Notes: generated from the letters alone by a model not told the origin. Shown: positions 23,385 through 33,100, counted from the stretch's first letter. The stretch: 64,000 nucleotides of DNA from Carnobacterium_A sp049673005 (GCF_049673005.1 NZ_JBATXB010000033.1:19377-83376), one strand, 5' to 3'. Program-made: numbers and translations.

Positions 23385-24743
23385 TTATTTTTCAGCTAAT
23401 TTTCTTTCTTGTTCTACCGCTGCTTGAGCTAAAATATTCAAGTAGTTCCATGGACGGTCGAAGTGTGGTTGGAAGAAGAAATCAACGTATGCTAAGTCCT
23501 CAATAGTCATTTTATTTTGGATAGCTAATGAAAGTGTATTAGCAGACTGTGTCACATCATATTTAGACATTATTTGCCCACCAACGATACGATTTGTTCC
23601 AACTTCATAAACTAGTTGCATCAATACTTCTTCTGTTGTTGGCATAAACTCAGGACGATAGTTGTCTTTAACTAAGACTGAACGTACATCTAAATCAAAA
23701 TGAGGCGCCCCACTTGTTGTTACTCCTGTTGACCCAATGTTAAATCCAAATAAATACAAACCAGAAGTTGACTGAGTTCCTCTGTATTTAACTTTTGGTT
23801 CTACAATATTTTTACCAACTAATGTTCCCATACGTACAGCATTTGTAGCTAATGGAATATAAGCATGTCCGCCATTTGGATTATAGTTTACCGCACAGCT
23901 ATCTCCTGCAGCATAAATATCGGGATTGCTAGTTCTCATGTAGTCATCCACGATAATCGCTCCATTAGGTAACATATCAACTTTACCTTTTAACAAGTCA
24001 TTGTTAGGACGGAAGCCAACACACATGATAACTAAATCTGTTTCATACTCGTCTTGTGCAGTAAGAACAGAAACAACTTCTCCAGCTTCATTGGCATTAA
24101 AACCATTAACAGATTGGTTTAATGCTAATTTGATTCCACGATTTTGTAAATCCGCTTCTAATACATCTGTAAATTCTTTATCAAGGTATTTGTTTAAAAT
24201 ACGATCCAAACCATCAATTAATGTTACATCTTTGCCTGATTCAGCAAAAGCTTCAACTAACTCAATACCAATGTAACCACCACCAACTATTGTGATTTTT
24301 TTAGCATCTTTTGACTTAGCAATTAATTCATTTGCTTGATTATAATTTTTACACAATAAAATGTTTTTATGATCAATACCTGGAATTGGAGGGATAATTG
24401 GCCAAGAACCTGTAGTATTAACTAATTTGTCATAAGACTCTTCAAATATTTCACCAGTCTTAATATCTTCAACAATTACTTTCTTCGCAACTGTATCAAT
24501 TTCCTTAACGTTGTGTTCCATTTTCACTGAAGCACCCATAGAAGCTAACTCCTCTGGATTTGAATAGAATAGACCTGCTGGGTCTTTTACAACTCCACCT
24601 ACATATAATGCTATTCCACAAGATAAAAATGAAATATTGTCATTGCGTTCAAAAACGGCTACTTCGGCTGATGGGTTTTCATTTAAAATAGTTTTTACTG
24701 CCGATGTTCCTGCATGAGTACAGCCAATTACGATTACTTTCAT
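23385..24743 (-). CDS. nox: NADH oxidase, H2O-forming (Nox)
   Basis: A 452-residue FAD flavoenzyme that reduces oxygen to water with NADH, regenerating NAD in fermentative LAB. The FAD motif is VIVIGCTHAGTSAV (His10), the redox cysteine is Cys42 in SFLSCGIALYVGG, and the NADH motif is ITIVGGGYIGIELVEAF. The N-terminus matches enterococcal and streptococcal Nox. AGGAGG precedes the ATG. CoA-disulfide reductase is the related alternative, but the active-site surroundings favour Nox. Single gene. Confidence 0.93.
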   Translation of the reverse strand: MKVIVIGCTHAGTSAVKTILNENPSAEVAVFERNDNISFLSCGIALYVGGVVKDPAGLFYSNPEELASMGASVKMEHNVKEIDTVAKKVIVEDIKTGEIFEESYDKLVNTTGSWPIIPPIPGIDHKNILLCKNYNQANELIAKSKDAKKITIVGGGYIGIELVEAFAESGKDVTLIDGLDRILNKYLDKEFTDVLEADLQNRGIKLALNQSVNGFNANEAGEVVSVLTAQDEYETDLVIMCVGFRPNNDLLKGKVDMLPNGAIIVDDYMRTSNPDIYAAGDSCAVNYNPNGGHAYIPLATNAVRMGTLVGKNIVEPKVKYRGTQSTSGLYLFGFNIGSTGVTTSGAPHFDLDVRSVLVKDNYRPEFMPTTEEVLMQLVYEVGTNRIVGGQIMSKYDVTQSANTLSLAIQNKMTIEDLAYVDFFFQPHFDRPWNYLNILAQAAVEQERKLAEK

Positions 24744-24932
24744 GTTGTAATTCCTCCTAATATTAACTTTTTATTGGATTCGTTTAATAAAATTGGCACC
24801 ATTTAGTTGGTATTATTATTCACTAAACACTAGTTGACTATATCACAATAATAGAAAAAATGGAAACATAAAGAATCATTTCACTTATAAAAAATCATAT
24901 CTCTACTATAAAATGGAGTCTTTTTTTTAAAA

Positions 24933-24978
24933 AAAGAAGCATCAAAATGTCTTTTTAATGACACTTAGATACTTCTTT
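24933..24978 (-). terminator. Imperfect terminator hairpin after the AI-2E-family gene
   Basis: A stem GAAGCATC...GATACTTC with several mismatches, ending in a long T run on the minus strand (24930-24921). It is positioned correctly for the gene at 25021. Confidence 0.5.
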
Positions 24979-25020
24979 ATAGTAACCATATACAGTAAAT
25001 GATCCTTTAAAAAAACTGTA

Positions 25021-26136
25021 TTACTTTCTACTATCATCTGTTTGTAAGTTTAAATGTCTTTTTTTAATATTTATCATATCATGTAAATAAACAATAACGG
25101 TTTTAACAACTGCATAAAATGGTACACCTAGAATCATACCTAAAAGACCTGCTAAATTACCAGCAACTAAGAGAATCACGATAATGGTTAGAGGATGAAT
25201 AGCTAAAGTTTTTCCAATTACGTTTGGTGATATAAAGTTTCCATCTACCTGTTGAACAACCACAACAACTAATGCTACTAGTATCGCTTTAGTTGGAGAA
25301 ATCGTTAAACCTATAATAACTGCTGGTGCAGCACCAATATACGGACCGACATAAGGAATAATATTCGTAATTCCTGCAATAATTCCTAGCAGCAATGCAT
25401 AAGGCATACCAATAATTAAATAACCAATAAAAGTAAATATTCCAACTATTAGACAAACTAATGATTGTCCACTGATATAAGAGGCAATTGTATTATTCAT
25501 TTGGCCAAGTAATTCAATTAGCTGTCCTCTAAACTCTTTAGGAAAAAACTTAGCTACTGCTGGTCTAAAATGTTGTCCATCTTTAAACATATAAAACAAA
25601 ATGATAGGAGTTGTAAAAATAACGATAGTCGTATTGGCTACTGCCCCAACGATTGATCCTACACTATTTGTAATACTCGAAAATACAGTATCTGCAATAT
25701 TTCCAATTGATAAATCTAATTCATTCATTGACTTTTCTATATTAAAATCTTTTAACCATGGTTGCTTAATTAGTTCCCTAGAATATTCTTCAAGCGCTTT
25801 TATTAATTCTGGAACATTTGATATAAATTCACCAATTTGTTTGACTAATACGGGCAAAACGGAAAAGATTAAAACTGCTACAATTCCTATAAATAAAAGC
25901 AAAATAATTATGATCCCATGCTTACGTTTTATTTTTGTTTTCGCCATTAAGTTAATAATTGGATTCAAAAGGTAGTATAAAAATCCTGCTACCAATATTG
26001 GTGTAAATAAAGTTGAAACAAAGGTAGTAATTGGTTGGAATATAAAGTCAATTTTTGTTGACATAAATATTAAAGTAGCAATAACTAATAACCAAATAGA
26101 CCAAAACATTAATTTCGATTTCTTAAAAAGTTCCAT
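25021..26136 (-). CDS. AI-2E family transporter (PerM-like permease)
   Basis: A 371-residue membrane protein with eight predicted helices arranged as in the AI-2E/PerM family: two N-terminal pairs, a soluble segment with ELIKALEEYSREL, then helices including LLGIIAGITNIIPYVGPYIGAAP and GMILGVPFYAVVKTV. Substrates differ within the family (ions, autoinducer-2, organic acids). The ATG at 26136 has AAAGGAG at good spacing; the frame start at 26166 would run into the upstream peptidase. It follows that gene by 22 bp, so likely one transcript. Confidence 0.88.
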   Translation of the reverse strand: MELFKKSKLMFWSIWLLVIATLIFMSTKIDFIFQPITTFVSTLFTPILVAGFLYYLLNPIINLMAKTKIKRKHGIIIILLLFIGIVAVLIFSVLPVLVKQIGEFISNVPELIKALEEYSRELIKQPWLKDFNIEKSMNELDLSIGNIADTVFSSITNSVGSIVGAVANTTIVIFTTPIILFYMFKDGQHFRPAVAKFFPKEFRGQLIELLGQMNNTIASYISGQSLVCLIVGIFTFIGYLIIGMPYALLLGIIAGITNIIPYVGPYIGAAPAVIIGLTISPTKAILVALVVVVVQQVDGNFISPNVIGKTLAIHPLTIIVILLVAGNLAGLLGMILGVPFYAVVKTVIVYLHDMINIKKRHLNLQTDDSRK

Positions 26137-26158
26137 TGTTCTATCTCCTTTTTTATAG

Positions 26159-27196
26159 TTAATCAATCATGGAACTTAATAGATAGCTCTCTACTAGCTT
26201 TTCTGTCGATTCAATTGAAGACGTGTGAGTCCTTTCGTAAGCATGACTAGCATCAATACCTGCACCGATTAGAGCATGACGCACATCTGCTCCTGCCTTC
26301 ATAGCAGCTGAGGCATCACTTCCATAGAATGGATAAATGTCTAGACGATAAGGAATAGTATTTTCTATACAAAGATTTGTTAATTGTTTCCTTAGCGAGT
26401 AATGATAGGGGCCACTACTATCTTTAACGCAAATTGACACAGAGTATTCATCTGTTTGTTGATCATCTCCTATCGCTCCCATATCCACCGCTAAGTATTC
26501 TACGATTTTTTCAGAAATATTGGAATTCCCTCCATAACCAATTTCTTCATTATTAGAAATAAAAAAATGAGTTGTATAAGGCAGTTCAATTCTTTCTTCT
26601 TTTATTTTTTTTAAAAATGTTAATAAAATTGCAACACTTACTTTATCATCTAAATGACGTGATTTAATAAAACCGTTTTTTGTTACTTCGGTACGTGGAT
26701 CAAAACTGATAAAATCTCCTACTTCAATTCCTAATCGTTGCGTTTCTTCTTTACTTTGAGTTTTCTCGTCAATTCGAATTTCCATATTTGTCTGATCTCT
26801 TTGAACAGTACCAGCCTCTTTATAAACATGTACACTTGTTTGATGCAAAAGTATTGTGCCAGTATAAGTTTTACCTTTAGTAGTATGGATAGTACAATAC
26901 TCTCCTTCGATTGCATTGTAACGAAATCCTCCTATCAGATCCATTTTCAATCGACCGTCTGGATTTATTGCACGGACCATCGCCCCAAGTGTATCTACAT
27001 GCGCTGTTACTAGTCGCTGCTTTTTATGATTTTTCCCTTTCACCGTTATTATTAAACTGCCTTTATTATTCTCAAAAGACTCATATCCTAAATTTGAAAT
27101 AATACGTTCTATATTTTTTATAATTTCACTCGTATTCCCAGTTGGAGAAGGAATACTTGTTAAATATTTTATCCACTCAATTGTTTGATTGCTCAT
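26159..27196 (-). CDS. M42 family metallopeptidase (first copy)
   Basis: A 345-residue dinuclear aminopeptidase-type protein. Metal ligands are in VTAHVDTLG, SRHLDDKVS, NNEEIGYGGN (catalytic Glu plus ligand), LAVDMGAIG and SHAYERTHTS. The family includes glutamyl aminopeptidase, deblocking aminopeptidase and some cellulase-annotated relatives. It is not closely similar to the second M42 gene at 48408. First in a pair with the AI-2E-type transporter. Confidence 0.88.
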   Translation of the reverse strand: MSNQTIEWIKYLTSIPSPTGNTSEIIKNIERIISNLGYESFENNKGSLIITVKGKNHKKQRLVTAHVDTLGAMVRAINPDGRLKMDLIGGFRYNAIEGEYCTIHTTKGKTYTGTILLHQTSVHVYKEAGTVQRDQTNMEIRIDEKTQSKEETQRLGIEVGDFISFDPRTEVTKNGFIKSRHLDDKVSVAILLTFLKKIKEERIELPYTTHFFISNNEEIGYGGNSNISEKIVEYLAVDMGAIGDDQQTDEYSVSICVKDSSGPYHYSLRKQLTNLCIENTIPYRLDIYPFYGSDASAAMKAGADVRHALIGAGIDASHAYERTHTSSIESTEKLVESYLLSSMID

Positions 27197-27342
27197 TTTC
27201 TTACCTCCATTACACTATTATCCTTATTATATGTTATTCATCGTTCAAAATAAAGAATGATTCACATCCTTCAATTTTTGTAGAAACATCTTTTTTTATA
27301 TGTTATTGTTAGACCCATACTATCTTAGAAAGAAGGTTCATT

Positions 27343-27777
27343 ATGATTTATTCTTGGTCAACTGATTTAAATTCAACCGTCTATAAAGATTCTTTATCTA
27401 TTCGAAATAAAGTATTTGTAGATGAACAAAATGTCCCCTCTGAAATGGAGGTAGACGAATATGAAGCTTTAACCACTTATGTAATTGGCTATTTAGACTC
27501 AATCCCAGTTGTTACAGCTAGACTTTTACCAATGGATCAACAAACTTACAAAGTCCAGCGAGTAGCAGTCTTAAAAAACTACCGTGGTAAACAAATAGGC
27601 AAAAAAACTATGATTGAAATAGAACGCTTTGCTATTGAAAATAACCGTACATCTTTAATTTTAGGTGCTCAAGATCATGCTATTGAATTCTATTCCTCTT
27701 TAGGTTATCTAATTAATAGTGAAGGCTACTTAGATGCCGGAATTCCTCATCACGATATGATTAAACAGTTAGGTTAA
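27343..27777 (+). CDS. GNAT family N-acetyltransferase
   Basis: A 144-residue GNAT enzyme of the ElaA/YjcF type: SIRNKVFVDEQNVPSEMEVD at the N-terminus and the acetyl-CoA loop in RVAVLKNYRGKQIGKKTMIE (R/Q-x-x-G-x-G/A type). The acceptor is not known. AGAAGG precedes the ATG. A possible promoter is TTGTAG, 17 nt, TGTTAT upstream. A single plus-strand gene between minus-strand neighbours. Confidence 0.85.
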   Translation: MIYSWSTDLNSTVYKDSLSIRNKVFVDEQNVPSEMEVDEYEALTTYVIGYLDSIPVVTARLLPMDQQTYKVQRVAVLKNYRGKQIGKKTMIEIERFAIENNRTSLILGAQDHAIEFYSSLGYLINSEGYLDAGIPHHDMIKQLG

Positions 27778-27799
27778 TTTATATATGATTAAAAATGAA

Positions 27800-27826
27800 A
27801 AGTAACGAGAAATATCCTCGTCACTT
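27800..27826. terminator. Terminator shared by GNAT and mtnN
   Basis: AAGTAACGAG (27800-27809) against CTCGTCACTT (27817-27826), with a T run on the plus side and A-rich left flank. The single mismatch is a G-U pair in the minus-strand RNA, so it suits mtnN best. Confidence 0.7.
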
Positions 27827-27829
27827 TTT

Positions 27830-28540
27830 TTATTTGCCTATTTTTACTAATTCATCCACATAATTTTCAACAAAATGCATAGCTGATTCTGCCGCAAAAT
27901 CTACATTTTCTTCAAAATCTGACCCTGCATTTTCACCTGCTATATCAGATAAACTTCTGATATTAATAAACGGAATACCATAGTGATAGGCTGTTTGGTG
28001 TATAGCAGCTCCTTCCATTTCTGATGCTTTCGCAGTGGGAAAATGTTTGCGGATATTTTCTACTCTTTTTTTATTACTCATAAATGAATCTGCTGTGAGA
28101 ATTAATCCACATTCCATTTTTTTATTAGTTTTCATTTTTTTAAAAACAGCTAACGCGAGTTTAATATACTTTGTATCTACTTTATAGCTAGCGGGCATTT
28201 CCGGTACTTGTCCTAAAGCGTAATTAAAGATCGTTGCATCAACATCGCTAAAAATTGATTCTGTTGAGACAACAATATCTCCAATGGATAAAGAACGATC
28301 CATTCCTCCTGCTGAACCAGTATTTATAATAAAATCAGGTGCAAAACGTTCTATTAGTATAGCTGTTGACATCGCAGCGTTAGCTTTACCAATTCTAGAT
28401 TGTACTAAAACAACATCATTTCCATCTAGAAATCCTTGATCAAATATGGCGTTAGCTATTTTAATCGTTTTTTTATTTTCTAGCTTTTCGCGTAAAGGCT
28501 TAACTTCCTCTACCATAGCCGCTATAATTGCGATTCTCAT
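27830..28540 (-). CDS. mtnN: 5'-methylthioadenosine/S-adenosylhomocysteine nucleosidase
   Basis: Cleaves MTA and SAH to adenine plus the thioribose; in bacteria with LuxS this leads to AI-2. 236 residues with IAAMVEEVKPL (catalytic Glu at 12), FIINTGSAGGM, the SEMEGAAIHQTAY substrate loop and catalytic Asp in RSLSDIAGENA. GAGGG precedes the ATG. It is 64 bp downstream of the DUF3006 gene and probably ends that unit. luxS is not in the window. Confidence 0.95.
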   Translation of the reverse strand: MRIAIIAAMVEEVKPLREKLENKKTIKIANAIFDQGFLDGNDVVLVQSRIGKANAAMSTAILIERFAPDFIINTGSAGGMDRSLSIGDIVVSTESIFSDVDATIFNYALGQVPEMPASYKVDTKYIKLALAVFKKMKTNKKMECGLILTADSFMSNKKRVENIRKHFPTAKASEMEGAAIHQTAYHYGIPFINIRSLSDIAGENAGSDFEENVDFAAESAMHFVENYVDELVKIGK

Positions 28541-28604
28541 TTTTTACCCTCTATTCTTATTTATTATTTACGCTAGTTTAAGATTAATTTTTTTAATTTA
28601 TTCT

Positions 28605-28868
28605 TTATTTTTTAGCTTTTTCATTATTTTTTTTAAGTAAAGTTTCTCTTTTTAACTTCATTTTTTCCAACCGTTGGATTCTTTCGTTTGGAATCAAATA
28701 AATTTTATTACTAATTATTCTTTGCTCTGAATCAAAATATATTTCAAACACATCACCTAAAACTGCTTCTTTTGGTAATTCGCATCTTTTTATTTCTATT
28801 GGGTTACTTCCATCATCAGGAATCAATCGAGCAATAGTCTCTTCTATTTCTTCAAAAATAGCTCGCAT
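28605..28868 (-). CDS. DUF3006 family protein
   Basis: An 87-residue protein with the DUF3006 pattern: RAIFEEIEETIARLIPDD, LPKEAVLGDVFEIYF, and a basic helical tail. Members are often encoded next to ComEC-type metallo-beta-lactamase proteins, as here, but the function is unknown. The ATG at 28868 is 8 nt after AAGGAGG; a GTG at 28871 abuts the upstream stop. Three of the last eight residues are lysine. Confidence 0.75.
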   Translation of the reverse strand: MRAIFEEIEETIARLIPDDGSNPIEIKRCELPKEAVLGDVFEIYFDSEQRIISNKIYLIPNERIQRLEKMKLKRETLLKKNNEKAKK

Positions 28869-28871
28869 CAC

Positions 28872-29882
28872 TTATTCCTCCTTTTCAGTTTCAATAGTAA
28901 ACATTCCATTCTTACTAACTTCGATACTAATAGTTCCATCTTTACTTGTACCATATGTGGGTATGTTTAACTCATCCAACCGACTAATTGCCTCTGGTCC
29001 AGGGTGACGGTAACCATTATTTATCCCTGCTGAATAAATACTAATTTCAGGGCTTATAGCTTTTATCCATTCTTCGCTCGTGCTTGTATTTGACCCATGA
29101 TGTCCCATTAAAAGTAAATCAGCATTTAAGTTTTCCCTAGTTTCTATTATATCTTTTTCAACACTAGACGAAGCATCTCCACTAAACAGTCCTCTGAACT
29201 CATTAAATGAAATCTTCGTTACAATAGAGTCATCATTAGGATTATTTCTTGCTTTAGGAGTAGGATTAAACACTTCTAAGTAGAATGGCCCTATTTGATG
29301 AGTATCTCCACTTTTAGGTTCAACATACCGAGTTGAACTATTTTCGATTGCATCCAATACACGTTCGTAGATTTTACTAGTTGAATCATATCCATTCATC
29401 CAAACTTCTTTAACATCATAATACTTCAGTATTAAGTCGCCATATCCAATATGATCTGAATCATTATGAGTGAAAATAAGCAAATCAATTTTCCCACCGG
29501 TTCCAATATAATGATCTAAATAAGTCATGATTCTTTTGTCCTTATCTTCGTAACGACCCGTATCAATTAGGATAGTCGTTCCGTCATCCGATTGAATTAG
29601 AGTTGAGGATCCCTGTTCTACATCTAAAAAATGAATTTGAGCTTTTTGATTTTTTGTTGTATTTTTTTCACTTACTTTAGGAGAACGTTCTTGAATTAGT
29701 GCTATCCACTCTTTTTTAAGTTGTTCTGCTTTTTCAATGAGAGTATTTCCTGGATTATCATTTTTCCCTACAAATAACCCAAAAATAAAAGAAAAAAGAA
29801 TAATAGAAACAAGTAGTGTAATTTTCTTTTGTTGCTTCTGTTGCTTTTTCGTTAGTTTTCTCTTTTTTTTCCGATAAACCAC
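28872..29882 (-). CDS. ComEC/Rec2-like MBL-fold hydrolase, membrane-anchored
   Basis: 336 residues: a lysine-rich cytoplasmic start, one membrane helix (about 24-41), a linker, and an extracellular metallo-beta-lactamase domain. Ligands are THNDSDHIGYG (the HxDxDH form of ComEC), GLFSGDASSS, and MGHHGSNTSTSEEW. It lacks the ComEC transmembrane competence domain, so it resembles the detached C-terminal domain, a predicted extracellular nuclease or phosphodiesterase. The start is GTG at 29882 with AAAGGA upstream. DUF3006 abuts downstream. Confidence 0.85.
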   Translation of the reverse strand: MVYRKKKRKLTKKQQKQQKKITLLVSIILFSFIFGLFVGKNDNPGNTLIEKAEQLKKEWIALIQERSPKVSEKNTTKNQKAQIHFLDVEQGSSTLIQSDDGTTILIDTGRYEDKDKRIMTYLDHYIGTGGKIDLLIFTHNDSDHIGYGDLILKYYDVKEVWMNGYDSTSKIYERVLDAIENSSTRYVEPKSGDTHQIGPFYLEVFNPTPKARNNPNDDSIVTKISFNEFRGLFSGDASSSVEKDIIETRENLNADLLLMGHHGSNTSTSEEWIKAISPEISIYSAGINNGYRHPGPEAISRLDELNIPTYGTSKDGTISIEVSKNGMFTIETEKEE

Positions 29883-29910
29883 TTTATTTCAATCCTTTAC
29901 TGTTAAAAGA

Positions 29911-29932
29911 CAACTTTCAATAAAGAAAGTTG
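29911..29932 (-). terminator. Weak hairpin after mgtE
   Basis: CAACTTTC (29911-29918) and GAAAGTTG (29925-29932), an 8-bp stem with 6-nt loop; the minus-strand exit TCTTTTAACAG is only weakly T-rich. Confidence 0.45.
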
Positions 29933-29973
29933 CCTTGTTATTTTTTCTATTATTCCGTGTTTATAGATCATAG

Positions 29974-31338
29974 CTAGATAAAAAAATTCATAAAATAAGC
30001 TGCTATGTTAAAGTAAATCAAAACACTGGTTAAATCACTTAATGTAGATATAAATGGTCCACTTGCAACTGCAGGATCAAATCCTATACGATCCATTAAA
30101 ATTGGAATCAAGCTCCCTGCTAGGTTTGCTACAATTATTGCAAAAAGCATAGCTGTTCCGATGACAAAACCTAAGATGAAATTTTGCTTCCAAATACCAA
30201 TTACTAGAAAAATCGTAATTCCTGTTGTTAAGCCAGTTATAACACCCGTTAAAGCTTCACTAATAACTAAACGTACAAAACTTTTATTTTTATCATCATT
30301 ATCCGCTAATTTCCTAACCGCTACCGCTAACGACTGGGTTCCTGCGTTACCAGCAGTACCCGTAATTAGAGATATAAATACAGCCAAAATACTAGCTTCA
30401 CTTACTAAAACCTCATATCGACTAATTAACGTTGCTGTTCCCATTCCTAAAAATAATAGTGTAATTAGCCAAGGCAACCGTTTAGAAGCTGCTACGAAAG
30501 GGTTCTCTGATTGCTCGCCAACATCAACCCCGGCTAAACCAGAGTAATCACTTGCAGCTTCTTCATCAATAACATCAATGATGTCATCAACCGTAATAAT
30601 CCCTAAAAGATAATCTTCATTATCTACAACTGGAACAGCTAGAAAGTTATAATCTCTAATCGTCTGAGCAACATCGTTTTGATCATCTGCTACATTTACT
30701 GTAATTGGACGATCTCCCATTACATCAGAGACTAATTCATTATCTTCATGAGTAATCAAATCCCTTAAAGAAATGACCCCTACTAGTTTCTCAGCCGTAT
30801 CGATAACATAAATATAATAAATTGTTTCAGCTTCTAACGCCTTATTTTTTAAAGTGCGCATAGCTTCTCCAATAGTTTGCGTTACCGTTACCGAAACATA
30901 TTCAGTTGTCATTATTGAACCAGCAGTCTCATCTTCGTAGTGAAGCAATTCTTTAATTTCATCAGAATTATCGATGGTCATCATACTCAAATATTTACGT
31001 AAATCTTTTTTGTCTAATTGATTTAAAATATCTACTGCATTATCTGTATACATCTCACTCAACATGTCAGCAGCATATTGAGGATCCATTTCTTTAAGAT
31101 AAACCTCAACAGATTCTTCATCTTCTTCAAGAATTTCAAACATATCTGCCATTTCTCTTGGTGAGAGATAAAAATACATTTGTCGTCTTTCTCTTTCAGT
31201 TAACGACAAATAATATTGGCCTTGTTCATAAACATGTAACGATAAAAATTCCAAGCGAAATTCTTCTAGTTTTTTTTCTTCTAGATAGAGCTTCAACAAA
31301 GCTAATTTTTCTTCCATTTCTAATTGTGCTTCATTCAA
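29974..31338 (-). CDS. mgtE: Magnesium transporter MgtE
   Basis: A 454-residue magnesium channel: N-terminal helical regulatory domain (EMADMFEILEEDEESVEVYL, DPQYAADMLSEM), two CBS domains (SIMTTEYVSVTVTQTIGEAM; DVMGDRPITVNVADDQNDVA), a plug helix, and five membrane helices including GTAGNAGTQSLAVAVRKLA, the usual pore segment. The start follows rluA-type gene by 28 bp with a good AAGGGG site, so it is last in the relQ-nadK-rluA unit. No M-box riboswitch is seen. Confidence 0.95.
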   Translation of the reverse strand: MNEAQLEMEEKLALLKLYLEEKKLEEFRLEFLSLHVYEQGQYYLSLTERERRQMYFYLSPREMADMFEILEEDEESVEVYLKEMDPQYAADMLSEMYTDNAVDILNQLDKKDLRKYLSMMTIDNSDEIKELLHYEDETAGSIMTTEYVSVTVTQTIGEAMRTLKNKALEAETIYYIYVIDTAEKLVGVISLRDLITHEDNELVSDVMGDRPITVNVADDQNDVAQTIRDYNFLAVPVVDNEDYLLGIITVDDIIDVIDEEAASDYSGLAGVDVGEQSENPFVAASKRLPWLITLLFLGMGTATLISRYEVLVSEASILAVFISLITGTAGNAGTQSLAVAVRKLADNDDKNKSFVRLVISEALTGVITGLTTGITIFLVIGIWKQNFILGFVIGTAMLFAIIVANLAGSLIPILMDRIGFDPAVASGPFISTLSDLTSVLIYFNIAAYFMNFFI

Positions 31339-31366
31339 TAATATCGCCCCTTTCTAAAAGACTTTT

Positions 31367-32260
31367 TCATTTATTGTATTTAAGCCATTCCGCTATATCT
31401 TCTGGATAATTTGACTCCAGTAAAATTTTTTCATCTGTAAACGGATGAATAAAATCTAATTGATGACAATGTAGAGCTTGTCTTTTAATAAATTGATTCT
31501 TTTCACCACCGTAAAGGTCATCTCCAACTAGAGGATAACCAATATGCGAAAAATGAACCCGGATTTGATGCGTTCTTCCCGTGTGTAGCTGGACGTCAAG
31601 AAGAGTCGCTTCATCAAAGCTTTCTTTAGTCCAATACTCTGTCAAAGCTGCTTTACCTTTTGGATGAACAATTCTTCTAATAATAGAATCTTCTGGCATA
31701 CCAATTGGTTCTTGGATTATTCCATGTCCTTTATCTCTCATTTTACCAGTTACTAGAGCAACATACTTTTTATGTAATTGCTTTAATTTTAGTTCATTAT
31801 CTAATAAAGCATGAGCATAACCATGCTTAGCAAATAACATTAAACCAGTTGTATCTCTATCTAAACGCGTAACGATATGAATCACTTGGTCAATATAATT
31901 TTGTCGGACATAATATCCTTTTACTCGATTAGCCATTGTATTTTCAGGGTGGATTTTTGAGGGTATTGAAGCCACACCATAGGGTTTATTTACAACTAAG
32001 ATATGTGCATCTTCATATATGATATCTATAGGAATATTTATTGGAACGGTTGTTTCGTGTCCAATTTCATCTGGTATCGTCACTTCTACTCTATCATTCG
32101 CTACAAGATAATGGACTGCATTTTCTTCATGACCATTAACCTCTATTTTACCACCTTGAAATTTTATTTTTGCTAATAACCCTCTCGAAATACCTTTAGT
32201 TCTTAAAAATGTTTTTACTTGCTGTTTTTCTGGTAACTCATATAACCAATTAAACTTCAT
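31367..32260 (-). CDS. RluA family pseudouridine synthase
   Basis: 297 residues: an S4-like N-terminal segment, then the catalytic domain with VTRLDRDTTGLMLFAKH (catalytic Asp in RLDRDT) and VQLHTGRTHQIRVHF. This type (Bacillus YjbO/RluD-like) modifies large-subunit rRNA; the exact uridine is not deducible. The ATG at 32260 lies within the nadK tail (11-bp overlap) with GGAG upstream; the TTG at 32278 overlaps that ribosome site. Confidence 0.9.
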   Translation of the reverse strand: MKFNWLYELPEKQQVKTFLRTKGISRGLLAKIKFQGGKIEVNGHEENAVHYLVANDRVEVTIPDEIGHETTVPINIPIDIIYEDAHILVVNKPYGVASIPSKIHPENTMANRVKGYYVRQNYIDQVIHIVTRLDRDTTGLMLFAKHGYAHALLDNELKLKQLHKKYVALVTGKMRDKGHGIIQEPIGMPEDSIIRRIVHPKGKAALTEYWTKESFDEATLLDVQLHTGRTHQIRVHFSHIGYPLVGDDLYGGEKNQFIKRQALHCHQLDFIHPFTDEKILLESNYPEDIAEWLKYNK

Positions 32261-33062
32261 ATTTATTTTTCGCTCCAATAAACGCGTCTTCTACTCTACT
32301 CCAAAAATGGGTATGCCTATATCGAGCAAAATGAATTCGCTCGTTTGCTATTCGGTATTGTAATTCGACGATATTTTTTTCAGATGATGACAATTGATCA
32401 ACTGTCAGTATAAATCCATCTGTTGTGATAGGTTTAATTCTAATCCATTCATCCGGAGCAACAATCATGGGTGAGCTCAACGTTCTAAAAACCCGATTAT
32501 TTATTGAAGCTATCTCTGCCAACTGAATAGCTTCTAGTCTAGGATGAATAATGGCGCCTCCGACTGACTTATTGTATCCTGTTGAACCTGTAGGAGTTGA
32601 AACACACAGCCCATCTCCTCTAAATCTTTCAAATAACTCATCTTTAATGAACACATCACAAACCATCGTTCCATCAACACGTTTCATTGTTGATTCATTT
32701 AATGCTAAAAAATGCGATGATTCTTTTTTTCCTTGGTATGTTACTTTAATATCTAATAGTGGATAACTGATGCTTTCGCCTTTGTCCTCAATCAAGCTTG
32801 CTACTAGATCTGGAAGCTCATAATCACGCCAGTCTGTGTAAAAACCTAAGTGTCCTGTATGCACTCCGACAAAACGAATTTGATCTAATAGATGCGCATA
32901 ACGATGGAAAGCCGATAGCAATGTTCCGTCACCACCTATAGTAATAACTAAATCGGGACTTTTACTATCTATTTGAATCCCCTTTTCGATTAACATTATT
33001 CTTAACTCTGCTGCTAATGTTAAAGACTTTTCGTTATTGTTATGAACAATAGCTATTTTCAC
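32250..33062 (-). CDS. nadK: NAD kinase
   Basis: Makes NADP from NAD with ATP or polyphosphate. 270 residues with the GGDGTLL motif, GVHTGHLGFYTDW, LNESTMKR and TPTGSTGYNKSVGGAIIHP. The start is a GTG at 33062 with GGAGGG 7 nt upstream, giving the standard VKIAIVHNN beginning; the longer frame to 33092 contains the ribosome site itself. It lies between relQ (38-bp gap) and the pseudouridine synthase (overlap), as in Bacillus. Confidence 0.95.
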   Translation of the reverse strand: MKIAIVHNNNEKSLTLAAELRIMLIEKGIQIDSKSPDLVITIGGDGTLLSAFHRYAHLLDQIRFVGVHTGHLGFYTDWRDYELPDLVASLIEDKGESISYPLLDIKVTYQGKKESSHFLALNESTMKRVDGTMVCDVFIKDELFERFRGDGLCVSTPTGSTGYNKSVGGAIIHPRLEAIQLAEIASINNRVFRTLSSPMIVAPDEWIRIKPITTDGFILTVDQLSSSEKNIVELQYRIANERIHFARYRHTHFWSRVEDAFIGAKNKYEV

Positions 33063-33100
33063 AGCTCTTCCCTCCACTCTTAATGCCGCCAAGATAATAG

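Noticed and set aside
24744..24880. Possible Rex operator upstream of nox (TTGTGATATAGTCAAC on the minus strand)
   Set aside because: Only the first half matches the TTGTGAA-N4-TTCACAA consensus; the second half is wrong. Not strong enough to call.
31339..31366. M-box magnesium riboswitch before mgtE
   Set aside because: The gap to the upstream gene is only 28 bp, too short for any riboswitch.
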